Source: Guptibacillus hwajinpoensis (GTDB taxonomy: Bacteria; Bacillota; Bacilli; Bacillales; Bacillaceae_O). Taken from it: a DNA stretch of 64,000 nt. The notes below the pieces were generated by a model. The model did no database searches. It was given only the letters and a program-made list of their open reading frames with translations, and was not told the origin of the DNA. This document shows, piece by piece, positions 1 to 7,886 of this stretch (positions are counted from its first letter, which is position 1; the number at the start of each line of letters is the position of its first letter). The position numbers were made by a program, and so were the translations under genes. The DNA lies in assembly GCA_016841765.1 (NCBI GenBank), contig JAENYN010000009.1, forward strand, positions 1 to 64,000. The letters run 5' to 3'.

Positions 1-129
1 TTTTGCCTTGAATTTGTCTTCGGGACGGTAATGGACTGATAAGGGCAACTGCGTCTCTGTCTTCGCCAAAAGCCCGCGATTCGGGGAGTTTCCCTTGTAT
101 TCGCCGGGGGGGAGGCCGTTGGTTTTCAC
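1..129 (-). CDS. Possible partial CDS running off the left edge, unrecognised
   Basis: On the minus strand the frame from about 258 down to base 1 has no stop. A GTG at 129 would give at least 43 residues beginning MKTNGLPPGEYKGNSP. The composition looks protein-like, but no ribosome binding site precedes the GTG and I do not recognise the family. It lies downstream of the IDEAL-domain gene in the same direction. It could equally be chance open sequence, because only the start of a gene would be visible. Confidence 0.25.
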   Translation of the reverse strand, partial: MKTNGLPPGEYKGNSPNRGLLAKTETQLPLSVHYRPEDKFKAK

Positions 130-212
130 TTTGTAATCAGGACGACATGGGGTTTGTATCCCTGTTGATCGACCGGTGGAATCCTGGTAATGGGATTGTT
201 CTGCATATGTAA

Positions 213-233
213 AGCCAGGTCCGCAACCTGGCT
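213..233 (-). terminator. Hairpin downstream of the IDEAL-domain gene
   Basis: There is a perfect 8-bp inverted repeat AGCCAGGT/ACCTGGCT with a 5-base loop. On the minus strand it lies about 25 bases past the stop of the IDEAL gene and is followed only by TTTACAT, so as a Rho-independent terminator it is weak. Confidence 0.4.
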
Positions 234-258
234 GTCTGCATGTGCTAAAAAATAAGAA

Positions 259-489
259 TCAAGTATGGAGCATCAATTTGTTATATTGGCTTGAGAGCGT
301 GATGAACGATTCATAGTTCCGGGTATCAAGTGCATGGTTGATTTTTTCTTGAAGTTTTTCTTTGCGGAAGTTGTGCAGTGACTCGTCAAGGACCATCTGG
401 ACATACACCTCAAGCGCCTTGTTTCCTTTTTGCTGGCGCTTCATTGCCTGCTGTTTCATTTTCTCTTGATATGATCTTTCATTTTGCAT
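259..489 (-). CDS. IDEAL-domain small protein
   Basis: This is a 76-residue hydrophilic protein. Residues about 45-75 (EKINHALDTRNYESFITLSS) match the IDEAL domain, a short helical module named for an Ile-Asp-Glu-Ala-Leu-like core and found in small Bacillus proteins. The N-terminal half is rich in Gln, Lys and Met and probably helical. ATG at 489 was chosen because GGGGTG lies 6 bases upstream; the longer reading frame would start inside the promoter at 517-545. I recall an IDEAL protein (YhzC) close to comK in B. subtilis, which fits this position, but the molecular function is unknown. A hairpin follows the gene. Confidence 0.75.
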   Translation of the reverse strand: MQNERSYQEKMKQQAMKRQQKGNKALEVYVQMVLDESLHNFRKEKLQEKINHALDTRNYESFITLSSQYNKLMLHT

Positions 490-516
490 GAACCTCACCC
501 CAAAGTCCTTTTTGTT

Positions 517-545
517 ATTATATGTAGGTTCGGTCAAAAATTCAA
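517..545 (-). promoter_or_regulatory. Sigma-A-like promoter for the IDEAL gene
   Basis: On the minus strand TTGAAT (545-540) is followed after 17 bases by TATAAT (522-517). The start codon of the IDEAL gene is 28 bases further downstream. The -10 box is perfect and the -35 box matches four of six positions. Confidence 0.65.
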
Positions 546-573
546 GGATATTTTCTTATTATTCTGAAATTAA

Positions 574-1050
574 TCAAAAAGGGGCTTTTCCGGTAAGTAT
601 CAATAGGACACCGGCCGCCATAAGAATAAACGGCCAGATGGCAATGGATAAAAAGCCCTCGATTCCGATCAAGAGAAAGAAAAAAGCCGGTATAAGCGGC
701 CAGAATGGAAGCGGCGGTTCTGAACGGGCCGGTTTGCTGGCTGCCGATATGAAAAATAGTGCCAAAAATGAGAGGAACAGAAATAAAAACAGCCACGGTT
801 TGTTGTTTTTTAAACCGATTAAGCTGACGGTATCATACATAAAAAGCGAAAGGGAACAAAGAGCTGTCAGAAGAACGCCTTCATTTTGGACATATGGTGA
901 CCTGCCTGAAAAGAAATACAGCATGAGGAGACTCATGCCGGTAAGCGGCAATGGCCAGAAGGCATCGAACAGCGAAATGTTGAGAATGAAGAATAAAACA
1001 CCGGCAAGGACAAAGAGGCTTCCGGCGATGATAGGTTTTTGACCGGACAA
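574..1050 (-). CDS. Small multi-pass membrane protein, unknown function
   Basis: This 158-residue protein is almost entirely hydrophobic, with about six predicted membrane segments: roughly residues 7-28, 30-47, 58-78, 85-104, and two between 115 and 152. Short charged loops include SGRSPY and SKPARSEPP. No catalytic or transport motif is visible and I do not recognise the family. The start is TTG at 1050, preceded by AGGGGG at a spacing of about 8 bases. The gene ends just upstream of the IDEAL gene, whose own promoter lies in the gap, so co-transcription is possible but not required. Confidence 0.7.
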   Translation of the reverse strand: MSGQKPIIAGSLFVLAGVLFFILNISLFDAFWPLPLTGMSLLMLYFFSGRSPYVQNEGVLLTALCSLSLFMYDTVSLIGLKNNKPWLFLFLFLSFLALFFISAASKPARSEPPLPFWPLIPAFFFLLIGIEGFLSIAIWPFILMAAGVLLILTGKAPF

Positions 1051-1112
1051 CTGGCTGCACCCCCTCTGTACTTATCCTATTCAGGAGGGTGCTGCGGTAG
1101 ACAACATTTTGA

Positions 1113-1589
1113 TCAGCGGGGCTTCCGGTGGGTGACTAAATATTCCTCTTTAGTGATATAGAAATCCAGTGTGGGCCTTTCACCCAATAGATTGCGGTTT
1201 TCGAGTTTATAGAAACTGACTTTCCGGTAAGGGTCACCTTCGATGTAAGGAAGTTCACCTGTCTCTTTAACATAAGCATCGACAGCTGCCTGGATCTTAT
1301 CTATTGCAATACAGATTTCGCGTTCATCTTCCTCAAAAATCTCATACGTGGCACGCGACATATAAAAATTTTTTTCGGGGATGCCGTGAAGGTAAGGGGC
1401 CAGAAGATCATAATCGATCGTGTTGTCGTCTTTGACAAGGACACTGGAATAGATTCCTTTCGGCGCGTTATCAGCAAATGCCCTGACAGCTTCCCTGACA
1501 TCCTGTAAGCTTGCATCAATGACCGGAAGCTTCTTTTCAGGCGGGGGCATGTTTCTATGCGGTTTCTTATTGCGTTTCCAGCCAAGCAT
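1113..1589 (-). CDS. Conserved hypothetical protein (DUF3939-like, tentative)
   Basis: This is a soluble protein of 158 residues with a basic N-terminus (MLGWKRNKKPHRN) and an acidic, helical body, ending LDFYITKEEYLVTHRKPR. It may resemble the DUF3939 family of Bacillus proteins, but this is recalled and unverified. ATG at 1589 is preferred: AAAGGAG lies ten bases upstream, whereas the in-frame GTG at 1598 directly abuts the Shine-Dalgarno sequence. No signal peptide or membrane segment is visible. Confidence 0.6.
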   Translation of the reverse strand: MLGWKRNKKPHRNMPPPEKKLPVIDASLQDVREAVRAFADNAPKGIYSSVLVKDDNTIDYDLLAPYLHGIPEKNFYMSRATYEIFEEDEREICIAIDKIQAAVDAYVKETGELPYIEGDPYRKVSFYKLENRNLLGERPTLDFYITKEEYLVTHRKPR

Positions 1590-1744
1590 GTGGATCACAC
1601 TCCTTTATGTATATTTTCCCCTTTTCAGAAAATTTTATCAAGTGGATGTTTGTCCTGAGAAGGAGATTGCCAAAAAAGGATTTCGGTCCGGTCATCAAGA
1701 AAACAATGGATAGGACCCTGTAGAGAATTAAAGGAGGAAGGCCA

Positions 1745-2740
1745 ATGAAAGCATTTGTTCATGAAGAGCATAAAGGGATTAACGGCATCAAACTGAAAGA
1801 AATGCCGGAACCGGAACCGAAACATGGAGAAGTGAAGGTGCACGTAAAAAGGGCGGGTCTCAATCACCGCGATCTTTTTGTTCCGTACCGGCGGGAAGAC
1901 GGGGATCCGCCTGTGGTTCTTGGATCGGACGGTGCAGGTGTGATTGCAGCCATCGGTGAAGGGGTTGAAGGCTGGAAGGAAGGGGACGAAGTCTTAATCA
2001 ATCCGGGCATCGGCTGGAAGGATAAGAGCCCGGCCCCGCCGGAAGGATTCGATATTCTCGGTGTACCGACGAACGGTACCTTTGCGGAATACACTGTTGT
2101 TCCGTCTGGTAATATTGAAAAAAAGCCTGGGTATCTCAGCTGGGATGAAGCCGGCGTGCTGCCGCTCGCAGCTCTGACAGCTTACCGTGTCCTGTTCACC
2201 AGGGGACAGGTGAAAGAGGGCGAAACGGTTTTCATACCCGGTATCGGCAGCGGTGTGGCGACATACCTGCTATTATTCGCGAAGGCGGCCGGCGCACGTG
2301 TCATCGTCACCTCCCGTAAAGAGTCCAAGTTGGAAAAAGCAAGGGAACTTGGAGCGGACCTTGCGATTAACAGTAACAGTGACTGGCAGCAAGAACTTGA
2401 AGGCGAAACGATCGACCTTGTAATTGAAAGTGTAGGTGCCGCAACATTTGACCGGTCACTCGCCCTGCTCAAAAAGGGAGGCACGATTGTCACATTCGGG
2501 GCGTCTGCCGGTGACGATGTCAAAATCAATATCCGCTCTTTTTTTTACGGCCAGTATAACCTGCTCGGCTCGACAATGGGGAGCGGTGAAGAGTTTAAGG
2601 AGATGCTGTCATTTATTGAAAAACATCAAATCAAGCCGGTGCTGGACCGGGTATTCCCACTTGAGGAAACGGCTAAAGCTTTTTCGTATATCGAGGAGGC
2701 TGAACAATTCGGAAAAGTGGGCATTAATATAGAAGGATAG
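1745..2740 (+). CDS. Zinc-type alcohol dehydrogenase-like / quinone oxidoreductase
   Basis: This 331-residue protein belongs to the medium-chain dehydrogenase/reductase superfamily. The N-terminal GroES-like half contains GLNHRDLFVPYRR and VLGSDGAGVIAAIGEGV. The C-terminal Rossmann half has the nucleotide motif GIGSGVATYLLLFAKAAGARVIVTSR, and the serine/arginine context (TSRKESK) suggests NADPH. Structural and catalytic zinc cysteines are not evident, so it is more like the quinone reductase/YogA branch than a true zinc alcohol dehydrogenase. The substrate is unknown. A strong AAAGGAGG sits 8 bases before the ATG, and a good terminator follows at 2746, so the gene is probably transcribed alone. 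Confidence 0.85.
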   Translation: MKAFVHEEHKGINGIKLKEMPEPEPKHGEVKVHVKRAGLNHRDLFVPYRREDGDPPVVLGSDGAGVIAAIGEGVEGWKEGDEVLINPGIGWKDKSPAPPEGFDILGVPTNGTFAEYTVVPSGNIEKKPGYLSWDEAGVLPLAALTAYRVLFTRGQVKEGETVFIPGIGSGVATYLLLFAKAAGARVIVTSRKESKLEKARELGADLAINSNSDWQQELEGETIDLVIESVGAATFDRSLALLKKGGTIVTFGASAGDDVKINIRSFFYGQYNLLGSTMGSGEEFKEMLSFIEKHQIKPVLDRVFPLEETAKAFSYIEEAEQFGKVGINIEG

Positions 2741-2745
2741 ACATG

Positions 2746-2780
2746 AATCCCGCCTTTTTTCAGGCGGGATTTGTTTATTT
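2746..2780 (+). terminator. Rho-independent terminator of the oxidoreductase gene
   Basis: A perfect 10-bp stem, AATCCCGCCT/AGGCGGGATT, with a T-rich 6-base loop is followed by TGTTTATTT. It begins 6 bases after the stop codon. Confidence 0.85.
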
Positions 2781-2819
2781 GTACATAAAAATAAAAAACA
2801 GCAAGAAAATAAACCCAGA

Positions 2820-2832
2820 AAATTCAGAATTT
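2820..2832. promoter_or_regulatory. AT-rich palindrome upstream of comK, possible K-box region
   Basis: AAATTC-A-GAATTT is a perfect 13-bp inverted repeat about 55 bases before the comK start codon, in very AT-rich DNA. ComK binding boxes are AAAA-N5-TTTT pairs; this site resembles one (AAAA, five bases, AATTT) without matching it fully. Confidence 0.35.
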
Positions 2833-2884
2833 GTTAAAATAGACCTACGCTTATTATCCTGAATCGGTGAAAGGAGCGGTCTAT

Positions 2885-3403
2885 GTGGAATTAACAACAT
2901 ACCCCCTGCCCAAAAGTACATTTGAAGTGAATGTGGAAACAATGGCAGTGATAGCAGAAAAAGGTGACAGTGGTGAAATGTACACAAAAGTGATTCAGAT
3001 GGAGGAGGAATTTTCAGTTGGCATGAGGCCCCTTGCCATCATTGAAAAGAGCTGCCGATACTTTGGTTCCAGCCTGAAGGGCAGGCAGGATGGAACGAGG
3101 GAGATAACCGGCTTCACCCACAAAGCGCCGGTTGCGATTGACCCTGCAAGCGGCATCTATATGTTTCCGACACTTTCCCCTTATAAAGAAGACTGCTCAT
3201 GGCTTTCCCATTCCTTTATCAAACAGCTTGAAGCGATGGATGCGTACCGCACCAAAATCGTTTTCCTGAACGATAAGGAAGTTGTCTTGAATGTTTCCAA
3301 AGGATCATTTGAAAACCAGCTCCACCGTACGGCCCAGTTCCGTTTTCTGCTGTCGGAAAAAATTAAGTCCCTTACCCTTAGCGGAAATAAAGAATCAGGA
3401 TAA
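2885..3403 (+). CDS. comK: Competence transcription factor ComK
   Basis: ComK is the master activator of genetic competence; it binds paired AT-rich K-boxes and activates DNA-uptake genes, addAB and its own gene. The product (172 residues) shows the family hallmarks in order: MRPLAIIEKSCRYFGSSLKGR, GFTHKAPVAIDPASGIYMFPT and WLSHSFIKQ, then SFENQLHRTAQFR. GTG at 2885 is preferred because AAGGAG lies 8 bases upstream; the upstream GTG at 2867 overlaps that site. The protein is about 20 residues shorter than B. subtilis ComK (192), lacking part of the C-terminal tail that in B. subtilis serves MecA/ClpCP-dependent degradation. The AT-rich region 2785-2840 upstream contains a 13-bp palindrome and may hold autoregulatory sites. 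Confidence 0.92.
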   Translation: MELTTYPLPKSTFEVNVETMAVIAEKGDSGEMYTKVIQMEEEFSVGMRPLAIIEKSCRYFGSSLKGRQDGTREITGFTHKAPVAIDPASGIYMFPTLSPYKEDCSWLSHSFIKQLEAMDAYRTKIVFLNDKEVVLNVSKGSFENQLHRTAQFRFLLSEKIKSLTLSGNKESG

Positions 3404-3723
3404 CCGGAAACACTCTCTTCCGGCATCCCCTTTACTTCCCCATCGCTTTTCTTTTTCCGTGCGGAAGCGGCATAGCTTCTTCCGTTCCTCCAAATATCTT
3501 TTTCTTGAACTTGCATTTCAGGAAGTTAAGGTGAGTAGGCGGAATCTTTAATTCACCTGCCCTCTCTTTGGATAATTGGCTGAAATGATATGGGATCCAC
3601 GTTTTTGAATGAAAATATGAAAAGACGGCAGATTCCTCTTCAAATATTCCTTAACAAGCTTCTTTGTCCTCAAAGGTTTATAATGGAATAGCATATTATG
3701 AACAAGAGGAAGGAGTTTGATTG
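3404..3723. other. Gene-free stretch between comK and the M3 peptidase gene
   Basis: No convincing gene was found. A weak 6-bp hairpin (CCGGAA/TTCCGG) lies directly after comK without a T-run. A TATAAT at 3679-3684 could be the -10 box for the peptidase gene, but no matching -35 box was seen at normal spacing. Confidence 0.4.
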
Positions 3724-5412
3724 ATGGGTTCATTTTACATCGAAGCGCCAGGACTGCAAAACCCGGAAGAACTGAAACAACAACTTGAAGAACTGGTGCA
3801 GATACCGGTTCATTCCGCCGAGGAATTGAAGGCTGCTCTGTTAAAACAATCATCGTTTTTTGATAAAATCGAGGAATTGCTGACCGGCCATTATATCGAG
3901 TTCCAGCAAAACAATGCCGATCAGAAGGCTAAAGAACAGTTTGAACATGACCAGAAAAAGCTTTTGCCGATTCTGAAGGAATACGAAGCAAAGCTTGATG
4001 AGGCTTTTTATAACAGTCCTTACCGCGAAAAGCTGGATGTGTCCTTTGACATGCTAAGCAGGAGCAAACGGAATGCGATTGAATTGTTCCGCCGTGAAAA
4101 TATTCCGCTGGAGGTTGAGGAGGACCGGCTCAACACCCGTTATTTTGAAATAACGGGCGGAATGACTGTTACATGGAATGGTGAAGAAAAAACACTCAGC
4201 GAAATGCAAGCTTTTTTGCAAGACCCTGATCGGGAAGTACGGGAAACGGCCTGGAAAGCCATCCAGCATGAATTGTTGTCCCGTAAAGATGACTTGCAGG
4301 AAATCATGGACCGCCTCATTCAAATCAGGCAGGAAAAAGCCGGAAATGCGGGGCTTGATAATTATCGTGATTATATGTTCAAAAAGTACGAGCGGTTTTC
4401 CTATACACCGGAAGATTGCCATCGGCTTGCAGAGGCAGTGAGGGAGCATGTCGTGCCTGTAAAGGAAACACTTGATCGCGAACACCACGCCAGGCTCGGC
4501 ATTGAACCATATCGCCCCTGGGATACAGAAGCAGTCCTTCCGGGGGAGCATCCTTTAAAGCCGGTTGCTGACACGGAACAGCTCATAAGCGGCAGCATCA
4601 TGATTTTCAAGCAGCTTGATCCCGCTTTTGCACATCTGGTTGAAACGATGCATGTAAAAGGCCTGCTCGATTTGAAGAGCAGGAAAAATAAGTCTCCCGG
4701 CGGTTTTTGCTCGGAGCTTCCCGTTACCGGTCTGTCCTTCATTTTTATGAATGCGGCGAACACCCATGACGACCTCGTAACATTTCTTCATGAAATGGGA
4801 CATTGCATCCATAACGACTTGAAAAAAGATATTGAATTGACCAAATACAGGGAGACTCCAATGGAGTCATCGGAGCTTGCGAGCATGGCAATGGAATTGT
4901 TCACCATGGAATATTGGGATATGTTCTACAGCACGGAAGAGGAATTGAAACGCGCCAAACGCGAGCAGCTGGAGGGGATTATCCGCTTTTTGCCATGGGG
5001 GATCACGATTGATCAGTTCCAGCACTGGATGTATGAAAATCCCGACCACACTGCAGAGGAGCGGAACGGCAAGTTTTATGAGCTGGCCGGCAGCCTGTCA
5101 GCCAGTGCAGTCGATTGGACAGGGTATGATGAAGAATTGCGCAACCGGTGGCTGAGGCAGCTTCATATTTTTGAAGTGCCGTTCTATTATATCGAGTATG
5201 TAATCGCCCAGCTCGGCGCTCTCCAGCTATACCGGCTGTTCAAGGAGGATAAGCCGGCTGCGCTATCCGGCTACCGCAAAGCTCTGGCGCTCGGCAATTC
5301 TGTTTCTCTGCAGGAAGTGTACGAAGCTGCCGGAATCCGCTTTGATTTCTCTTCCGGCATGGTGAAGGATCTTATGGCATTTCTGCAGGATGAACTTTCG
5401 TCACTTTCATGA
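3724..5412 (+). CDS. M3 family oligoendopeptidase (zinc metallopeptidase)
   Basis: This is a 562-residue cytoplasmic zinc peptidase of the M3 (thimet/PepF-like) family, which cleaves short peptides. The zinc site HEMGH is at residues 356-360, inside DDLVTFLHEMGHCIHNDL, and the third ligand is expected in the following ETPMESSELASMAME helix. The rest is largely helical, as usual for the family, and the length is typical of the M3 branch that is not PepF proper. ATG at 3724 was chosen over the adjacent TTG because AGGAAGGAG lies 8 bases upstream. It appears monocistronic. Peptide turnover is the likely role; the precise substrate is unknown. Confidence 0.88.
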   Translation: MGSFYIEAPGLQNPEELKQQLEELVQIPVHSAEELKAALLKQSSFFDKIEELLTGHYIEFQQNNADQKAKEQFEHDQKKLLPILKEYEAKLDEAFYNSPYREKLDVSFDMLSRSKRNAIELFRRENIPLEVEEDRLNTRYFEITGGMTVTWNGEEKTLSEMQAFLQDPDREVRETAWKAIQHELLSRKDDLQEIMDRLIQIRQEKAGNAGLDNYRDYMFKKYERFSYTPEDCHRLAEAVREHVVPVKETLDREHHARLGIEPYRPWDTEAVLPGEHPLKPVADTEQLISGSIMIFKQLDPAFAHLVETMHVKGLLDLKSRKNKSPGGFCSELPVTGLSFIFMNAANTHDDLVTFLHEMGHCIHNDLKKDIELTKYRETPMESSELASMAMELFTMEYWDMFYSTEEELKRAKREQLEGIIRFLPWGITIDQFQHWMYENPDHTAEERNGKFYELAGSLSASAVDWTGYDEELRNRWLRQLHIFEVPFYYIEYVIAQLGALQLYRLFKEDKPAALSGYRKALALGNSVSLQEVYEAAGIRFDFSSGMVKDLMAFLQDELSSLS

Positions 5413-5465
5413 TTTTTTATCGATGGCCTCTTTTCACACCTGGCTGCCTTACAGCAGACGGGCAA

Positions 5466-5852
5466 TCAGTGTGACGAGAGGTTTTTTTGTTTTGCAGCGA
5501 CGGCTGCCGATAAATAGTGGCGCAGGAGATCTTCCACGTTACTGCGGATTCGGGGATTGAAATAGTTATGTATTTCCTCACGGCCATTGTACACAAACGT
5601 GTAGCTTGTGAAAGCTTCGTCACGTTCACCCGCAAATACTTTCCATCTCCGTTTGTTCATTTCGAATTTGGTATCGCGTAAATCCTGGCGGGCACGAAGT
5701 ATCGCGGCTTCAATCAGTTCCAGGTAGGGCTTTTTCAGTTTGAACGGACTCATCTCCACTTGCCGCATATCCAAATTCAGCACTTTTACCGCCATCGGCA
5801 AAAAAATGTACTGTTCAAATAGTTTCCGGTCCTCATCTGGAATATGAAGCAT
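5466..5852 (-). CDS. yhjD: YhjD-like conserved protein
   Basis: This is a soluble 128-residue protein starting MLHIPDEDRKLFEQYIFLPMAV, with a Lys/Arg-rich centre (LRDTKFEMNKRRWKVFAGE) and a helical C-terminus. It appears to match the uncharacterised B. subtilis YhjD family in size and N-terminal pattern, and the neighbouring yhjE and sipV homologues support this by synteny. ATG at 5852 is favoured: AGAGGAGAG lies about 8 bases upstream, whereas the GTG at 5861 overlaps it. It is transcribed opposite to its neighbours yhjE and sipV. Function unknown. Confidence 0.65.
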   Translation of the reverse strand: MLHIPDEDRKLFEQYIFLPMAVKVLNLDMRQVEMSPFKLKKPYLELIEAAILRARQDLRDTKFEMNKRRWKVFAGERDEAFTSYTFVYNGREEIHNYFNPRIRSNVEDLLRHYLSAAVAAKQKNLSSH

Positions 5853-5969
5853 GTGCAGCACTCTCCTCTGGAAGCGAACGTTTGTTTGGTTTCATTATAC
5901 GCAGGAAATGGAACGGTATGCAACCTGATTCTTTTTACAGGGAAGGCCGCCCTCTGTCCTATTCCATAT

Positions 5970-5999
5970 AAAAAGCGCATTCCCCAAGGGGAATGCGCT
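5970..5999 (-). terminator. Rho-independent terminator of the HxlR regulator gene
   Basis: A perfect 12-bp stem, AGCGCATTCCCC/GGGGAATGCGCT, with a 2-base centre is followed on the minus strand by TTTTATATGG. It lies 35 bases beyond the stop of the HxlR gene. Confidence 0.85.
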
Positions 6000-6034
6000 G
6001 TTATTATGCCGTTTATCCATAAAAATATTTCAGA

Positions 6035-6346
6035 TCACTGTACCCAGTCTTCAGCCCAGCTCTGGATCGCCGTCATCACCGGTTGAAGGGCTTTCCCCTT
6101 TTCAGTCAACTGGTATTCGATCCGAACCGGCGTATCAGGGAACACTTTCCGAACGATAATACCTGATGCCTCCAATTGTTTCAGACGATCTACGAGCATT
6201 TTATCACTCATGTTCGGTATATATTCAGATATATCTTTGAAGCGTTTTGGCGAATCGAGCAGAACATTGATGATCAGCCCGGTCCAGCGCCTCCCGAGTA
6301 TTTCGAATGCTGTTTCAAACTTCGGACATAACTGGATCTGCTGCAT
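6035..6346 (-). CDS. HxlR family transcriptional regulator
   Basis: This is a 103-residue single-domain winged helix-turn-helix protein. Recognisable signatures are CPKFETAFEILGRRWTGLII near the N-terminus, RFKDISEYIPNMSDKMLVDRLKQLEASGII in the recognition region and the wing VRIEYQLTEKGKAL. Several family members (HypR, CatR) sense quinones, diamide or hypochlorite through an N-terminal cysteine; Cys7 here occupies that position, so redox sensing is plausible but inferred. ATG at 6346 is supported by AGGGGGTGG 4 bases upstream. The gene diverges from yhjE, whose promoter region it may share. Confidence 0.85.
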   Translation of the reverse strand: MQQIQLCPKFETAFEILGRRWTGLIINVLLDSPKRFKDISEYIPNMSDKMLVDRLKQLEASGIIVRKVFPDTPVRIEYQLTEKGKALQPVMTAIQSWAEDWVQ

Positions 6347-6590
6347 GAAACCACCCCCTGTATGGATCCCCGAAAATTTTGACCGCTTGCATGCATCTCT
6401 GTTCCTTTTCTCTAGTATAAAAAAAGTTTTCAAATGGAACATTATGTTTTTAAGTAAAGTTGTGATGAAAAAAGGAATTTTTTTGTAGGGTTCAAGATGT
6501 CCGCAAGATGGGAATGTACAACATAATATAGTACACTTTAAGTAGACAGGGTAACCGGCTCAGCAGCCAATTTGCGAGGGGAAATGAGCA

Positions 6591-7217
6591 ATGAATTTTG
6601 ATATGGAATGGCTAAAAGAGTATTTCACAATTGAACACATGACTGAGATGTTAGGTGAATATCGGGCGCTCGGACCGCTTCCGGGAATATTGCTGCCGAT
6701 GATCGAAGCCTTTCTTCCGATTTTCCCCCTCGTTTTATTTGTCATGGCCAATGCAGCCGCTTTCGGTTTATGGAAAGGATTTATCTTATCGTGGTCCGGT
6801 GCGGTACTTGGGGCCTTGCTCGTCTTTATTATCATCCGCAAGCTCGGGCAGCAGCGTTTTTTCCGCTTCATTCGCAGGCACCCGCAGGTTCAGAAGCTGA
6901 TGAACTGGCTTGATAGGCATGGGTTTGGCCCGCTGTTCCTCCTGCTGTGCTTTCCTTTTTCCCCTTCTGCTGTCATCAATGTCGTAGCGGGGCTGTCACG
7001 AATAAGCACTTATCAATTTTTGTTGGCCGTTATGCTCGGAAAAGTGGTGATGATCTTCACAATTTCATATATTGGTTATGATATCATGTCGTGGATCCGC
7101 AATCCGGCCAAATCCGTTATCATCCTCATTTCCATCGCGCTGCTGTGGCTGATCGGCAAAAGGATTGAAAGAAGACTGCAAAAAAAAGTGAAGGCCAGGA
7201 CCGATCACTCTTCCTGA
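6591..7217 (+). CDS. yhjE: DedA/TVP38 (SNARE-associated) family membrane protein YhjE
   Basis: This is a 208-residue integral membrane protein with about five hydrophobic segments and the DedA-like core: GILLPMIEAFLPIFPLVLFVMANAAAFG, then the re-entrant region GAVLGALLVFIIIRKLG and FGPLFLLLCFPFSPSAVINVVAGLS. DedA/VTT proteins are linked to phospholipid scrambling and membrane homeostasis. The start follows GAGGGG at 9 bases. Placement immediately before a type I signal peptidase gene matches B. subtilis yhjE-sipV. Confidence 0.85.
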   Translation: MNFDMEWLKEYFTIEHMTEMLGEYRALGPLPGILLPMIEAFLPIFPLVLFVMANAAAFGLWKGFILSWSGAVLGALLVFIIIRKLGQQRFFRFIRRHPQVQKLMNWLDRHGFGPLFLLLCFPFSPSAVINVVAGLSRISTYQFLLAVMLGKVVMIFTISYIGYDIMSWIRNPAKSVIILISIALLWLIGKRIERRLQKKVKARTDHSS

Positions 7218-7270
7218 TCCTGTCAAAATTTCAGCGTTTATGTCATTTCTCGGGAAATAATCCGGGTAAA

Positions 7271-7300
7271 TTGTCAGATAAATCTGTACACTGTTATACT
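7271..7300 (+). promoter_or_regulatory. Sigma-A-like promoter for the signal peptidase gene
   Basis: TTGTCA at 7271-7276 is followed after 18 bases by TATACT at 7295-7300, about 28 bases before the start codon of the signal peptidase gene. Confidence 0.55.
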
Positions 7301-7328
7301 TGTCATAGGGAGTAAAACAGGGAAAAGG

Positions 7329-7886
7329 ATGCTGGTTCGATTGAAAGAGAAGAACAATTTTCACTGGATAAGGACAATTGTACTGGCTATCATTGTGGCC
7401 TTCATTTTTCGAATGTTCTTTTTCACAAGCTACATCGTGGAAGGGGAATCCATGTTCCCGACGCTCGAAGACGGCAACTTGCTCATTGTGAATAAAATAG
7501 AGTACCGCATTGATGAAATCGACCGTTTTGATGTCATAGTATTCCATGCAAATGAAACAGATGATTATGTGAAAAGGGTCATCGGGCTGCCGGGAGATGA
7601 AATAGCTTATCGGGACGATGTGCTTTATATAAATGGCGAGGCATACAAAGAACCTTATCTGCAGGAAAATAAAAAAGAGCTATTTTCCGGGCAGTTGACC
7701 GGAAGCTTTACGCTTGAAGAATTGACAGGTTTTGAAAAGGTGCCGGAGGGCCATCTGTTTGTCATAGGCGACAACCGGCGAGGAAGCCATGACAGCAGGC
7801 ATTTCGGTTTCATTCCGGAAGAGCAGGTGGTCGGAAAGGTCAATCTCCGCTATTGGCCGGTGGAGCAATGGGCTGTTACCTTTTAA
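7329..7886 (+). CDS. sipV: Type I signal peptidase
   Basis: This membrane-bound serine protease removes signal peptides from exported proteins. It has one N-terminal membrane segment (WIRTIVLAIIVAFIFRMFFF). The catalytic serine is in GESMFPTL and the catalytic lysine in YVKRVIGLPGD. The conserved boxes GDNRRGSHDSRHFGFIPEEQVVG and the C-terminal strand are present. Length (185) is typical of Bacillus Sip proteins. ATG at 7329 is listed, but TTG at 7341 with AAAAGGA upstream is a credible alternative and would give an N-terminus more like SipS. The symbol rests on synteny with yhjE. Confidence 0.88.
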   Translation: MLVRLKEKNNFHWIRTIVLAIIVAFIFRMFFFTSYIVEGESMFPTLEDGNLLIVNKIEYRIDEIDRFDVIVFHANETDDYVKRVIGLPGDEIAYRDDVLYINGEAYKEPYLQENKKELFSGQLTGSFTLEELTGFEKVPEGHLFVIGDNRRGSHDSRHFGFIPEEQVVGKVNLRYWPVEQWAVTF

